Origin: Desulfosporosinus lacus DSM 15449 | GTDB taxonomy: Bacteria; Bacillota; Desulfitobacteriia; Desulfitobacteriales; Desulfitobacteriaceae | Reading direction: 5' to 3' | NCBI RefSeq assembly: GCF_900129935.1 | Contig: NZ_FQXJ01000004.1 | Span: forward strand, 465,402 to 529,401 | DNA: 64,000 bases | In this document: positions 44,996-53,115 of the stretch, in pieces | Layout: each line of letters starts with the position of its first letter | How positions within the stretch are numbered: the stretch's first letter is position 1 | Program-made: the position numbers and the translations under genes | Notes under the pieces: generated by a model | Told to the model about the DNA's origin: nothing | The model's database searches: none | The model's input: only the letters and a program-made list of their open reading frames with translations

Positions 44996-45062
44996 AGTTG
45001 ATAAGTTGGTGTCTGGTGTCAAGTGTCAGGCACTGGGTTCTGGGTTCGTTCCTGGCACCGAG
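44996..45062. repeat. REP-like repeat, copy 1 (degenerate)
   Basis: AGTTGATAAGTTGGTGTC followed by GTGTCAGGCACTGG and CCTGGCACCGAGG. Preceded by CACAAGCTAAACAATA as in copy 6. Confidence 0.65.
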
Positions 45063-45072
45063 GTTCGCTCCC

Positions 45073-45492
45073 TCAGAATGGCTTACCCATGTCGCTGATC
45101 ACTTCAAGCTCATTAGTTCCAGAAATCTTATAGACCTTAAACGCACGGCAGCTAGAGCACTCTAAGCTCAACCGACCCGAAAATTTTTCCCATGAACCTT
45201 CTGTGTGAACAGTTTCTTTGTTGCACCATTTACATTCCAGCCAGTTCAATCGCTCTTCCCTTACAAAATATATTGGTGGGCCATTGTGGAGACAATTCGT
45301 ACAAAACAAATAACCATATGCTTCTTGATACATCTTGGAATTGACTCCAACTAATTCATTTGTGCTTCTATTCCTCATCATTAGCCAATCTTCTGTTGAT
45401 TCAAATAAATCCTGAATATTTTGACTATCACATTGAGAACATCTTACTGTTCTTTTCATTTTCGGATCAATCTTTATGATGTTTCTTATCAT
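45073..45492 (-). CDS. Protein with two putative zinc ribbons
   Basis: 139 residues. Four CxxC pairs: CSQC, CTNC, CKWC and CSSC, suggesting two zinc-binding ribbons. No other domain recognised. ATG 45492 with GGGAGGTG seven bases upstream. Ends beside a REP copy. Confidence 0.6.
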   Translation of the reverse strand: MIRNIIKIDPKMKRTVRCSQCDSQNIQDLFESTEDWLMMRNRSTNELVGVNSKMYQEAYGYLFCTNCLHNGPPIYFVREERLNWLECKWCNKETVHTEGSWEKFSGRLSLECSSCRAFKVYKISGTNELEVISDMGKPF

Positions 45493-45572
45493 AATCAGCA
45501 CCTCCCATTTTATTAATATATCTTCACGCAATATATATTCGGATGGTGGTACCTTGGAGGAAAGGAGGACTC

Positions 45573-45638
45573 ATGAATCAAAATCAATATCTCCTTACCC
45601 TCATATTATACCAGCTATTTGATCAACTAACTGCCTAA
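45573..45638 (+). CDS. Candidate 21-residue peptide
   Basis: MNQNQYLLTLILYQLFDQLTA, a short amphipathic or membrane-seeking peptide, with AAAGGAGG four bases before ATG. The strong ribosome site is the only support; it could also be the intact front of a truncated gene. Confidence 0.3.
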   Translation: MNQNQYLLTLILYQLFDQLTA

Positions 45639-45639
45639 T

Positions 45640-45778
45640 TTATATAAAGTTAGTAATTGTAACAGATCCTGCAGCTACCGCTAAAGCACTGGCGTCATTT
45701 AATGTAACTGTATAAATAGTGCCAGTTGCATCTACAGTTGCATTCGGTGTAGTAGATGTAGAGTAAACAGTAGAACAC
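45640..45778 (-). pseudogene. C-terminal fragment of a surface-type protein
   Basis: Frame of about 46 codons ending TNFI, with ATVDATGTIYTVTLNDASAL, an Ig-like or S-layer-repeat style. It has no start codon and is cut off near 45780. Confidence 0.35.
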
Positions 45779-45813
45779 AAAAAAAGAGACCAAGACGTCT
45801 CATTAATGTATGC

Positions 45814-46017
45814 TCAAATATTTATAGGATTCTGCCACTTGACTCCGAACTGTTCCAAATGAACAAAGTCTTTGCGATTTGCGCTAAGCACTACCGCATC
45901 TAATTCAACACCTGTAGAAGCAATCAAACAGTCGGAGAACATTATTTCATCTCTCTTTATTCCTTGGTTGAATAAAGCTCTGCGCATTAACCCAGCACGT
46001 GCGATTCTCGATACAGG
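45814..46017 (-). pseudogene. C-terminal remnant of a VapC-type PIN toxin
   Basis: About 67 codons: IARAGLMRRALFNQG, then the PIN pattern FSDCLIASTGVELDAVVLSANRKDF with the two later acidic residues. The N-terminal half is missing; the break coincides with the REP copy at 46025. Confidence 0.6.
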
Positions 46018-46024
46018 AATAAAA

Positions 46025-46064
46025 TAAGTTGATAAGTTGGGATTAAGCTGGTGTAGGCACCGAG
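46025..46064. repeat. REP-like repeat, copy 2
   Basis: AAGTTGATAAGTTGG followed by CTGGTGTAGGCACCGAGG, at the broken end of the PIN remnant. Confidence 0.55.
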
Positions 46065-46168
46065 GTTTGAAAGCATGTCAATTCGGTTAGGTTATAACTA
46101 GAAATTATCATAGTATTGAATCTTCCTTTTTTTAGTTATATACTTAGCTTAGAGAGGAGGATTGTGAA

Positions 46169-46408
46169 ATGGTAATTGCTAATGGTATTCTTATAGAAAC
46201 GCGAAAACGGCTATCAATGAAGTATATAGGAGAGAATAAAATGATCGATAAATTGATTGTCGACCAAATGGAGCAGGAACTGGGATTAGACAAGATACAG
46301 CCGATTACTCTCACACCTTCCGAGGAAAATGTTATGATAGAAGAAGAGGATTACTTCAAGGATTTTTATGAGGAAGAGTTGAAAGTGATTTATGGTAGAT
46401 CTAAGTGA
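46169..46408 (+). CDS. Small acidic antitoxin-like protein
   Basis: 79 residues, C-terminal half acidic (PSEENVMIEEEDYFKDFYEEEL). GGAGG eight bases before ATG. It overlaps by 17 bases the MazF-like gene that follows, the normal layout of antitoxin then toxin. No DNA-binding motif recognised. Confidence 0.55.
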   Translation: MVIANGILIETRKRLSMKYIGENKMIDKLIVDQMEQELGLDKIQPITLTPSEENVMIEEEDYFKDFYEEELKVIYGRSK

Positions 46409-46730
46409 TTTGCGATATAACGCAAAACATGGAGATTTTTTTTTTGCCAAATTTCAAATAAGGGATTATATTAGAAAGTCTCCAGTTTTTGTACTCAGTA
46501 ATCAATGTGATAAAAATGATGACGTAGTTATCTGTTTGTGTACAAGTCAACCTGCAAAGTCAGAATTTGATATAAAGGTTCAACTTAAGAAAGAAACCTA
46601 TGTAAGAACCAATAAAATACATACGATTAGCAGAAGCCAACTATTATTTAGAATTGACCACCAGTTTGGACCCGGAGAATATGAAGAGTTAATTAATAAG
46701 CTGAAAAAAGCATTAGATTTAAAGGCATAG
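46392..46730 (+). CDS. PemK/MazF-like toxin
   Basis: 112 residues. HGDFFFAKFQIRDYIRKSPVFVLSN and NDDVVICLCTSQPAKSEFDIKV are the strands of the MazF barrel; the ending NKLKKALDLKA fits the C-terminal helix. Expected to be an mRNA nuclease. Appears intact. Start overlaps the upstream gene, with a weak ribosome site. Confidence 0.65.
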   Translation: MVDLSDLRYNAKHGDFFFAKFQIRDYIRKSPVFVLSNQCDKNDDVVICLCTSQPAKSEFDIKVQLKKETYVRTNKIHTISRSQLLFRIDHQFGPGEYEELINKLKKALDLKA

Positions 46731-46860
46731 CAACCTCCTAGAGGTCCTATGTCTTTTATATATGCGTTGTTCAGAGACCATCGTTTTCACCATAGTGCAA
46801 GAGCTATTTAATGCTGTTGAGATCGGTAAAGTTTACTCGGTCTCATCAGCACTACTTATC

Positions 46861-46894
46861 TTGATAAGTTGATAAGTTGGTGTCAGGCACCGGA
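46861..46894. repeat. REP-like repeat, copy 3
   Basis: TTGATAAGTT GATAAGTT then GGTGTCAGGCACCGG, a full copy. Confidence 0.7.
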
Positions 46895-46972
46895 CCTGCT
46901 CGCGAGAATTATTATAGCGTATTATCATGGGTATAATATGAGTATAGAATTATGCAAAGTGGGTGGTACAAT

Positions 46973-47182
46973 ATGGATAAAGATAAAGAAGTAACAGATC
47001 AAACCGACCATGAAGGGGTGCGAGTGAAAATGAGTGCATTAAAAGTTAATCCCACACCCGTAATCAAGGGAAAATACGTACAAGACATCCTAACGGAAAT
47101 CAAAAGGAAGCCCTCGCAAAAAGCGATTGAGCGCAATGAACGGGCTTACGCTCTTCTTAATAAACTTAGAAAAGGAAATTAA
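46973..47182 (+). CDS. Small protein of unknown function
   Basis: 69 residues, basic C-terminus (QKAIERNERAYALLNKLRKGN). GGGTGG six bases before ATG 46973. The segment TPVIKGKYVQDILTEIKRK has a diverged partial copy at 51.64-51.70 kb, so this is a small mobile or duplicated family, perhaps antitoxin-like. No toxin follows. Confidence 0.45.
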   Translation: MDKDKEVTDQTDHEGVRVKMSALKVNPTPVIKGKYVQDILTEIKRKPSQKAIERNERAYALLNKLRKGN

Positions 47183-47223
47183 GGAAATTATTTGGAAAGC
47201 TCCAACGAAGAACTTTCCAAGGC

Positions 47224-48624
47224 TCAATCAGAATTGTTCCTCATTGTTTGGGGGGCAGACCCCCTTGCTAAAGAGGCAAAAATCCCAATGCAACAAAGAA
47301 CAGAAAAAACAGTGAAACTGGCTCTCGAACTTTGCAGAAAACTCGTAACATAATCTGGTGAATCGAGGGTTAAATTTTTCATACTTAAAGAAGTTATGAG
47401 GGCCACAATCGTCATACTCAGCGTCTGGCCAAGCAGTCTCATGGTTCCAAGGGTAGAAGAAGCTACTCCGTAAAGCGTTCGATCCACTGAACTCATGACA
47501 GCATTTGAATTGGGGGACGAAAAAAAGGCAAAGCCCAGACCGATAAACGCCAGATTAATTATAACAAGTAAAATAGAGGTCTTTTCATCCAGAAAGATAA
47601 AAAAGAACAGTCCCAAAGTGGTAATAGCCATCCCAACTGAAGCAAGTATTTGGGAATTAATTCGATCCGATAAACGTCCGGCTAAAGGGGAAAGAGCGGC
47701 CATAAGTATTGGCTGGGACAATAGAATCAAACCTGATTGAGAGGTTTCGATATTCTGTACATTTTGAAGATATAAAGACATCAGAAAGGTTAAAGCAAAG
47801 GTAGCACTGTAATTAATAAGAGCAGCCAAATTCGAAAAGGTAAAGGCACGATTATTCATAAACATGCGTATTGGCAATAAGGGATTAGAAATTTTAGTTT
47901 CATAGACAACAAAAGCAATCAAAAGTGTCAGACCGAGAATAAAGGTTATCATATATTGGAAACCCGCAGTAATATCAGTTAACCCATAGAGAAAGAGCAA
48001 TATGCCCAAGATCCAAAGAATACCGCCCCACTTATCAAATTTGTCCACTGCCCCCAACCATTCACCAGAGAGCTTAGCCAATGTTAAGCAGAGGACAACT
48101 AAAGCAAGTGCAAAGTTAAAATAAAAAATACCTCGCCAACCTATCGTACTGCATATCACGCCCCCTAATACAGGCCCTAATGAGAGACCGATATAGGTCG
48201 ATGCAGCGCTAAGACCCATCGCTTTTCCACGTTCTTTTGGTGGGACAACTGACGTTAGTATCGCCATAGAGGTCCCAAAAATCATAGCACTGGCGATTCC
48301 CTGCAAAACTCTAAAGATTATAAACATCGAGAACGACCAAGCGAATCCGCTGCCTAAAGCCGTTAAGGCAAAAAGGAACATTCCAACTGTAAAGACTTTT
48401 TTCCGACCCACAATATCCGCTAAACGTCCAAAGGGAAGTAAAAAAGCAGCCGATGCCAAGAGATAACTGGTTACGACCCAGTTCAGCAAAGATTGGCCAA
48501 CTCCGAACTCCAGAGCCATCTGTGGGATACCCAAATTGATGGCATTGCCCATAAATGGGGTGATGAAGGATGTTATCATGACGATAGCCATAGTGAGCTT
48601 AACCATAGATCGATTTTCTTCCAT
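47224..48624 (-). CDS. MFS transporter, DHA2 (14-span) drug efflux family
   Basis: About 466 residues, roughly 14 membrane segments. Motif A GRLADIVGRKKVF near residue 76 and motif C-like GLSLGPVLGGVICSTIGW near 148 place it with EmrB/QacA-type H+ antiporters. ATG 48624 with AGGGGG eight bases upstream. The last 79 bases of the gene region are duplicated exactly at 54.30 kb. Confidence 0.88.
   Translation of the reverse strand: MEENRSMVKLTMAIVMITSFITPFMGNAINLGIPQMALEFGVGQSLLNWVVTSYLLASAAFLLPFGRLADIVGRKKVFTVGMFLFALTALGSGFAWSFSMFIIFRVLQGIASAMIFGTSMAILTSVVPPKERGKAMGLSAASTYIGLSLGPVLGGVICSTIGWRGIFYFNFALALVVLCLTLAKLSGEWLGAVDKFDKWGGILWILGILLFLYGLTDITAGFQYMITFILGLTLLIAFVVYETKISNPLLPIRMFMNNRAFTFSNLAALINYSATFALTFLMSLYLQNVQNIETSQSGLILLSQPILMAALSPLAGRLSDRINSQILASVGMAITTLGLFFFIFLDEKTSILLVIINLAFIGLGFAFFSSPNSNAVMSSVDRTLYGVASSTLGTMRLLGQTLSMTIVALITSLSMKNLTLDSPDYVTSFLQSSRASFTVFSVLCCIGIFASLARGSAPQTMRNNSD
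47242..47320. repeat. 79-bp direct repeat, copy 1 (3' end of the MFS gene)
   Basis: Identical by eye to 54301-54379. Confidence 0.85.
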
Positions 48625-48746
48625 ACTATTTCCCCCTAAAACACTCTTTCTCATCTAAATATCAAGAACTTAATTTGTCCTTACCTACAACTATAATCCT
48701 AATCTACCGCGAAACATGCCGAAAACGTGAACGGCTCCAAAGGTAA

Positions 48747-49016
48747 CGCATAAGACGACGCTTCACTCGCTCTTATGATAAACTACCCAAAAATATCCAA
48801 AGCCTATTTAATGATAAATTGCACCAATTCATGGACGATTGGCGGCATCCATCATTTCGAATTCACGAATTGGGCCGAACTGACAGGGTGTGGTCAGCTA
48901 GTTTGAATATGATTATTCGCTTTACTTTTCGATTCGAGAAAGACTCTGATGGAATAGTTGTATGCGTATTGAGGAACATAGGCGATCACGATCACACAAT
49001 GAGCCCCCCTTATTAA
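48747..49016 (+). pseudogene. RelE/YoeB-like toxin, start codon lost
   Basis: Ninety codons open after a TAA at 48744: RRRFTRSYDKLPKNIQSLF ... HPSFRIHELGRTDRVWSASLNMIIRFTF ... IGDHDHT, a near full-length RelE-superfamily toxin. No ATG/GTG/TTG occurs before codon 28 (TTG) or 32 (ATG), so the normal start is missing. No antitoxin gene adjoins it. Confidence 0.5.
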
Positions 49017-49082
49017 ACACCCAGTCGAATGTGACACAACTATTTTTTAAAAGAACCTCTTTTTTGTGTCCCTAAAAATAAG

Positions 49083-49128
49083 TGAGAGAGTAAAATTCGC
49101 AATTTCTCCTGCGGATTTTACCCTCTCA
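49083..49128 (+). terminator. Terminator-like hairpin
   Basis: GAGAG-GTAAAAT-CGC / GCG-ATTTTAC-CTCTC, after the RelE-like remnant. The stretch 49129-49320 holds no gene. Confidence 0.6.
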
Positions 49129-49321
49129 TTTGTTTTCGAAAGTGAAAAGGGGCTGCCTTTTCAATGATTTGTGTACTGATTCCCATGTCTTATGGGCTAA
49201 CATAAAATAGTACAATTCTTTCCACTTTGTATAGCTCTTAAGAGTGCCTGGTCAGAAGATTCAGGACACACTTTTACGCTTACCTTGCTTTATGCAAAAC
49301 TACTGAGGTAAGTTGTACTTT

Positions 49322-49350
49322 TTGACAAGACCAAATTTTGTTAGTATAAT
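49322..49350 (+). promoter_or_regulatory. Consensus sigma-A promoter
   Basis: TTGACA, 17 bases, TATAAT: a perfect match on both boxes and spacing, 37 bases before a small ORF. Confidence 0.8.
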
Positions 49351-49386
49351 TTTGTTAGAAAATTAAAAATTTAGAAAGTGGTATCT

Positions 49387-49515
49387 ATGGATATTGAAAC
49401 TTTAAAATTATCAATTTTTTTAATATTATTTAACGGAATTATTATAAGAATAATATATCGATTTCGTCTAAATGTATCTGGTTTCCTTCAAAATATACGG
49501 AGAGGCCATCGATAG
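49387..49515 (+). pseudogene. Small membrane protein gene, apparently cut by a duplication
   Basis: 42 codons: MDIETLKLSIFLILFNGIII then basic. One hydrophobic helix. From 49498 the reading frame runs into a duplicated piece of the TPM-protein region, so the original 3' end is lost. Confidence 0.4.
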
Positions 49516-49836
49516 TAAAAACCATAATATTGCCGCAAGAAGGGACATCCTCTTCATGTCGTCTCATTCCCTTCGTCTACTTTTACTTAGAAAAATCAAC
49601 TGCCGGTGGATTGGTTACATCACCACTTGGTTTGAAGTCATAATCTTTCCCTAGATTATTTATCATTTTACTTACCACATGCATAACACATTAGCTAAAA
49701 TCAGCCTCGTTGTAACTCAATTATTATATGTTACACATTAAAATATGAAAGGCAAAGAGGCTTATGATTGCAACATCACATGCCCCTTTGCTTTTGAAAC
49801 TGCTGTCATCACCGATTTGCTCTATTGCTTTTGCCA
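49498..49836. repeat. Deleted copy of the 56.84-57.71 kb region
   Basis: 49498-49638 matches 56844-56984 (front of the TPM gene and end of lemA), and 49637-49836 matches 57518-57711. About 530 bases (most of lemA) are missing between them. A few substitutions and a 4-base insertion separate the copies. Confidence 0.8.
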
Positions 49837-49987
49837 GGTACCTCTTTTCCTAGAACTCTGCTTATTTTTGTTCTTTATATATTGTACTCATTCGAGCCTT
49901 TCTCCAATCATTTCGATGATAATTTTTTCAAAAAATCCGGCTGTAGCAAAGACCAATCTTGCTACTTTGCCCGAGTTTTTCAAGCAC

Positions 49988-50977
49988 TTAATTATAAAGT
50001 TTCACGAACAAATCCGAACTATAGTCCTTTATATCGGAAAAGTTAAGCATGTTATACTTTGACTTAATTTCAGAGAAGTATTCGGAAATTAACTCTTTTT
50101 TTATGATACGATTAGAGCCCTCATCTTCTGCAAGCCCTCTCCTGGTGATTCTCCAGGGGGTTTCTATGTGAGTCATTTTCTCCAAAATTTTGCCGCTAAA
50201 GCATCCAAAATTGACAATAATGCTATCAAGAATCTCTTTTTCAGTTTCGGAAATCTCAAAGTCGTCGTATTCAGAAACATTATCCTCGATGGGGTTATAC
50301 CCACGATTTTTATATTTATCGTATACATTTCTGAAAACAGGTCCGTGTACCCATGCTTCGCAGTCATTAGCAAACAAATACTCGTAATTAAAAGCCTTAT
50401 AAAAACCCTGAGCAAAATAAAGCAATTTTTGCAACGCTAAAGGGGTTATTTCAACACAGTTGATGATGAAATATTTTACAACACTGTCAATTTTACCGTC
50501 ACCTCTCAACATCTCTGTTTCAATTTTTTCTATAGCTTCCTTACAAAGTTTGTAGGCACGTTCAGTGATCTTATCTTTGTTTTCTTCCAATATTTTGATC
50601 ATATATCCTGAGTCTTCAAGGAGAAGTCTAAGTTTTTCTGAATATTGTTTTGTTGGTACATCGCCATCCAAATATCTAGTTAAAGTACCTTCCCCCCAGT
50701 TTAATAGAGTTGAGAGTGGCCTTTTGCCAATATTGTATTTCTCCAAAATACTTTCAATTTCAAATACCTGAATAAGTTGCTCATGTTCCCTATAAGCAAT
50801 ATCAAGCATTTTAAGATTTAGGTCTCTAATTTCACCCACAAATATCTCCTCGCCACACTCATTACAAAACGCAACTTTTGCTTTGTATGTTATTTCTTTT
50901 CCTTTAATAACTTTAGTTATTGCTTCTTCCCTAACCGAGAATTCTACGATATCACGACAATTTTCACAGAATTTCAT
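49988..50977 (-). CDS. MqsA-HTH-Panacea (DUF4065/SocA-like) antitoxin
   Basis: 329 residues in three parts: N-terminal zinc finger CENC ... CNEC (about 4-41) as in MqsA; a helix-turn-helix (about 75-130, RPLSTLLNWGEGTLTRYLDG); and a C-terminal Panacea/DUF4065 domain (about 165-320, ALQKLLYFAQGFYKAFN and ACEAWVHGPVF-like EAWVHGPVFRNVYDKY). Such proteins neutralise diverse toxins and repress their operon. The small gene just upstream on the same strand is the natural partner, but it looks truncated. Confidence 0.8.
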   Translation of the reverse strand: MKFCENCRDIVEFSVREEAITKVIKGKEITYKAKVAFCNECGEEIFVGEIRDLNLKMLDIAYREHEQLIQVFEIESILEKYNIGKRPLSTLLNWGEGTLTRYLDGDVPTKQYSEKLRLLLEDSGYMIKILEENKDKITERAYKLCKEAIEKIETEMLRGDGKIDSVVKYFIINCVEITPLALQKLLYFAQGFYKAFNYEYLFANDCEAWVHGPVFRNVYDKYKNRGYNPIEDNVSEYDDFEISETEKEILDSIIVNFGCFSGKILEKMTHIETPWRITRRGLAEDEGSNRIIKKELISEYFSEIKSKYNMLNFSDIKDYSSDLFVKLYN

Positions 50978-51166
50978 TATTATGACCTCCTCTGATATTT
51001 ATTAATGTAATACATACACCGAATTCACCTCCATATTATTGTCGAAGATGAACGCGGGGTTACCCAAAAGATGGTCCTTCCCCAAAGATCTACTGTGATA
51101 AATCCATCAGGTTTTTGGCTCCTCTCAGTTTCACTTTCTTTCACCCGATAGATACAACACACAGCA

Positions 51167-51451
51167 TTAACGAATTTCACCAAGGCGCTGTTCCTCAATT
51201 TCTTTTTCATTATCAACTGCATAGCAAAAGTCCTCATATTGAAGAGCGAGAAATATTTCTCTTTCCTTTTTAGTATCAATTTGATATGTTTCAATGAAAT
51301 CAGTATTCTTTTGCCGATTCTTATTTATTGAAATCGAATAATTACCCTTTAATATAAGTTTTCTAAATTCATCAAGATATTTTTTTATATGTTCAGGGGT
51401 AAAATCCGTATATTTTTTAGTCTCCACTTTCTCTTTCAAAGGCTTTATCAC
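51167..51451 (-). CDS. MqsR-like toxin, probably C-terminally truncated
   Basis: 94 residues. HIKKYLDEFRKLILKGNYSISINKNRQKNTDF and EIFLALQYEDFCYAVDNE resemble the first two thirds of MqsR-like toxins paired with MqsA/Panacea antitoxins. The expected C-terminal strands (YIK ... VISFH) are absent; after EIR the frame stops, and no other frame downstream (51000-51166) restores them. Partner of the Panacea gene, but likely inactive. Family call is tentative. Confidence 0.45.
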   Translation of the reverse strand: MIKPLKEKVETKKYTDFTPEHIKKYLDEFRKLILKGNYSISINKNRQKNTDFIETYQIDTKKEREIFLALQYEDFCYAVDNEKEIEEQRLGEIR

Positions 51452-51637
51452 TCCTCTCTATACTATAAGCAAATTATACTCCAATTATACTGACAAAACA
51501 ATAATATTAGTACTAATTGATACATTTTTTGTTTTGATTAACAGGCCACCCTTTGAAAGCCTTTTCCACCCAAGCAAAATCCATAATATTCAAAGAAAGA
51601 GCCCCTTAGTTCACGATTCAAGACAGCTTCATGGAAG

Positions 51638-51700
51638 TTCACACCCATAATCAAAGGAAAATACGCGCAAGAGATCTTAATTGAAGTCAAGAAGAGAGCC
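51638..51700 (+). pseudogene. Fragment related to the 46.97 kb small protein
   Basis: Reads FTPIIKGKYAQEILIEVKKR, matching TPVIKGKYVQDILTEIKRK of the gene at 46973. No start, and it runs into a terminator hairpin. Confidence 0.6.
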
Positions 51701-51722
51701 TTCTGCAAAAAGGCTCTCTTCT
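51690..51722. terminator. Terminator hairpin after the SDR gene
   Basis: AGAAGAGAGCCTT / AAGGCTCTCTTCT, seven-base loop. Confidence 0.7.
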
Positions 51723-51764
51723 ATAATTGTCTGATAGACAGCTCCCCCCTCTATCCGGCGACTG

Positions 51765-52556
51765 CTAAACACCCATAGTAAAGGTTTCCGGCAAAGTACT
51801 TCCACCATCAATAACCATTTGAGTCCCAGTCAAATAACTTGACTCATCACACCCTAAGAAAGCCGCCAGTTCACCGACTTCTACCGGATCGGCTAATCGT
51901 TTCATAGGAATTGCATTGGCGATCCCATCAATAACGCTTTGTGGATTCTCAGGATTGCTCTGCAGCGCCATCTCCTTAACCATCGGCGTCAGCACGTAAC
52001 CTGGACAGATGGCATTCACCGTAATATTATAATCCGCCACTTCGCGAGCCATTGCTTTGGTAAAGCCAATCAGGGCAGCCTTGGTTGTGGCATAGGCAAC
52101 TTCGCCCGGATCCGCCACCATATCCCCTGTTACCGAAGACATAATCACGATCTTGCCATAGCTCTGCTTGATCATATACGGCACAACAAGCTTTGTTGTA
52201 TTCCAAACCCCTTTAATGTTGACATCTATATGGAAATCCCTGTCCTCATCGCTCGATTCCAAGAAGCTGCCGAGTTTGCACACCCCTGCCTTATTAACAA
52301 GCACATCAATTTTACCAAAGGTTTCAATAGCCTTGTCCACACCGGCTTGAATACTCTCCACATCGGTGACATCTACCTTCACAGCAATGACCTCAAACCC
52401 AAGTTCACGCAATTCCTGCGCAAGCTCCTCTGTGGCGCTTGAGCGAGCTGCCAAAACCAATTTTGCACCATGCTTGGCATATACCCTGGCAATCCCCTCT
52501 CCGATCCCCTTAGATGCTCCGGTGATAAAGGCAACCTTTCCCGATAACTTCCCCAT
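51765..52556 (-). CDS. Short-chain dehydrogenase/reductase
   Basis: 263 residues, classical SDR. Cofactor motif TGASKGIG (13-20), catalytic Ser in MSSVTG and YATTK (Tyr/Lys), C-terminal GGSTLPE. The NNAG motif is NKAG here. An arginine-bearing AARSS after strand 2 suggests NADP(H). Substrate unknown. Next to a broken amino-acid permease and an AraC-type regulator; the three may be the rest of a small catabolic cluster. Confidence 0.88.
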   Translation of the reverse strand: MGKLSGKVAFITGASKGIGEGIARVYAKHGAKLVLAARSSATEELAQELRELGFEVIAVKVDVTDVESIQAGVDKAIETFGKIDVLVNKAGVCKLGSFLESSDEDRDFHIDVNIKGVWNTTKLVVPYMIKQSYGKIVIMSSVTGDMVADPGEVAYATTKAALIGFTKAMAREVADYNITVNAICPGYVLTPMVKEMALQSNPENPQSVIDGIANAIPMKRLADPVEVGELAAFLGCDESSYLTGTQMVIDGGSTLPETFTMGV

Positions 52557-52559
52557 TTT

Positions 52560-52982
52560 CTAAAACTCCTTTTCCCCGTCCGGCGTCATCATCCAAACCC
52601 TTTCTTCAGGCCACTTTTTAACCATCATCCAAATCCATAAGACAAGACCTATGCCCATGTAGCCTATAAAGCCGAACCAAGACTCGGTTGTCTGTCCGTA
52701 GGCAGTGAAACCGGCAATGACCATAGAAATCACCAGGGCCAGGTATCTCATCAGGTTACCACCCGGCAGTTTATAGGGGCGCTTCCACTCCGGATGCTCC
52801 TTTTGCATCTTAATGGAGGAAATAACCGAGATAATGTAACAGGCCGCGCAGGCAAAGGCCATCAGGTTAAAGAAAGCGGTGATGCTTGGCATCATCAGAA
52901 ACATTACGCTCAGCCCAAAGATTAGAATATTGGGCAGAATCGGCTGCCCAAATCTATTAGTCTTAGAAAATGAAAAAAGCAA
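52560..52982 (-). pseudogene. C-terminal third of an APC-family amino acid permease
   Basis: 140 codons with four membrane segments; PILPNILIFGLSVMFLMMP and KEHPEWKRPYKLPGG are typical of the last helices of APC permeases (about 450 residues normally). The first two thirds are missing; the break lies at the terminator at 52.98 kb that follows the regulator gene, so a deletion joined the two. Confidence 0.7.
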
Positions 52983-53018
52983 AGAGGCCTATGATTGCAA
53001 CATCACATGCCCCTTTGC
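52973..53018 (-). terminator. Terminator after the AraC-type regulator gene
   Basis: GCAAAG-GGC ... GCC-CTTTGC; minus strand continues TTTTTTC. This element recurs in the mosaic pieces at 49.75 and 57.62 kb. Confidence 0.75.
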
Positions 53019-53115
53019 ATTTGAACGCTGTGTTTTTGGTTTTTCTATGCTCCTTATTATAGGAGCGAGCCCAGCTTTTTACCATGTAATATTTTTACCT
53101 CCACCCCGAAATTCT

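Noticed and set aside
45535..45560. T-box-like GGTGGTACC
   Set aside because: Only the short phrase matches; no specifier stem, terminator or aminoacyl-tRNA gene follows.
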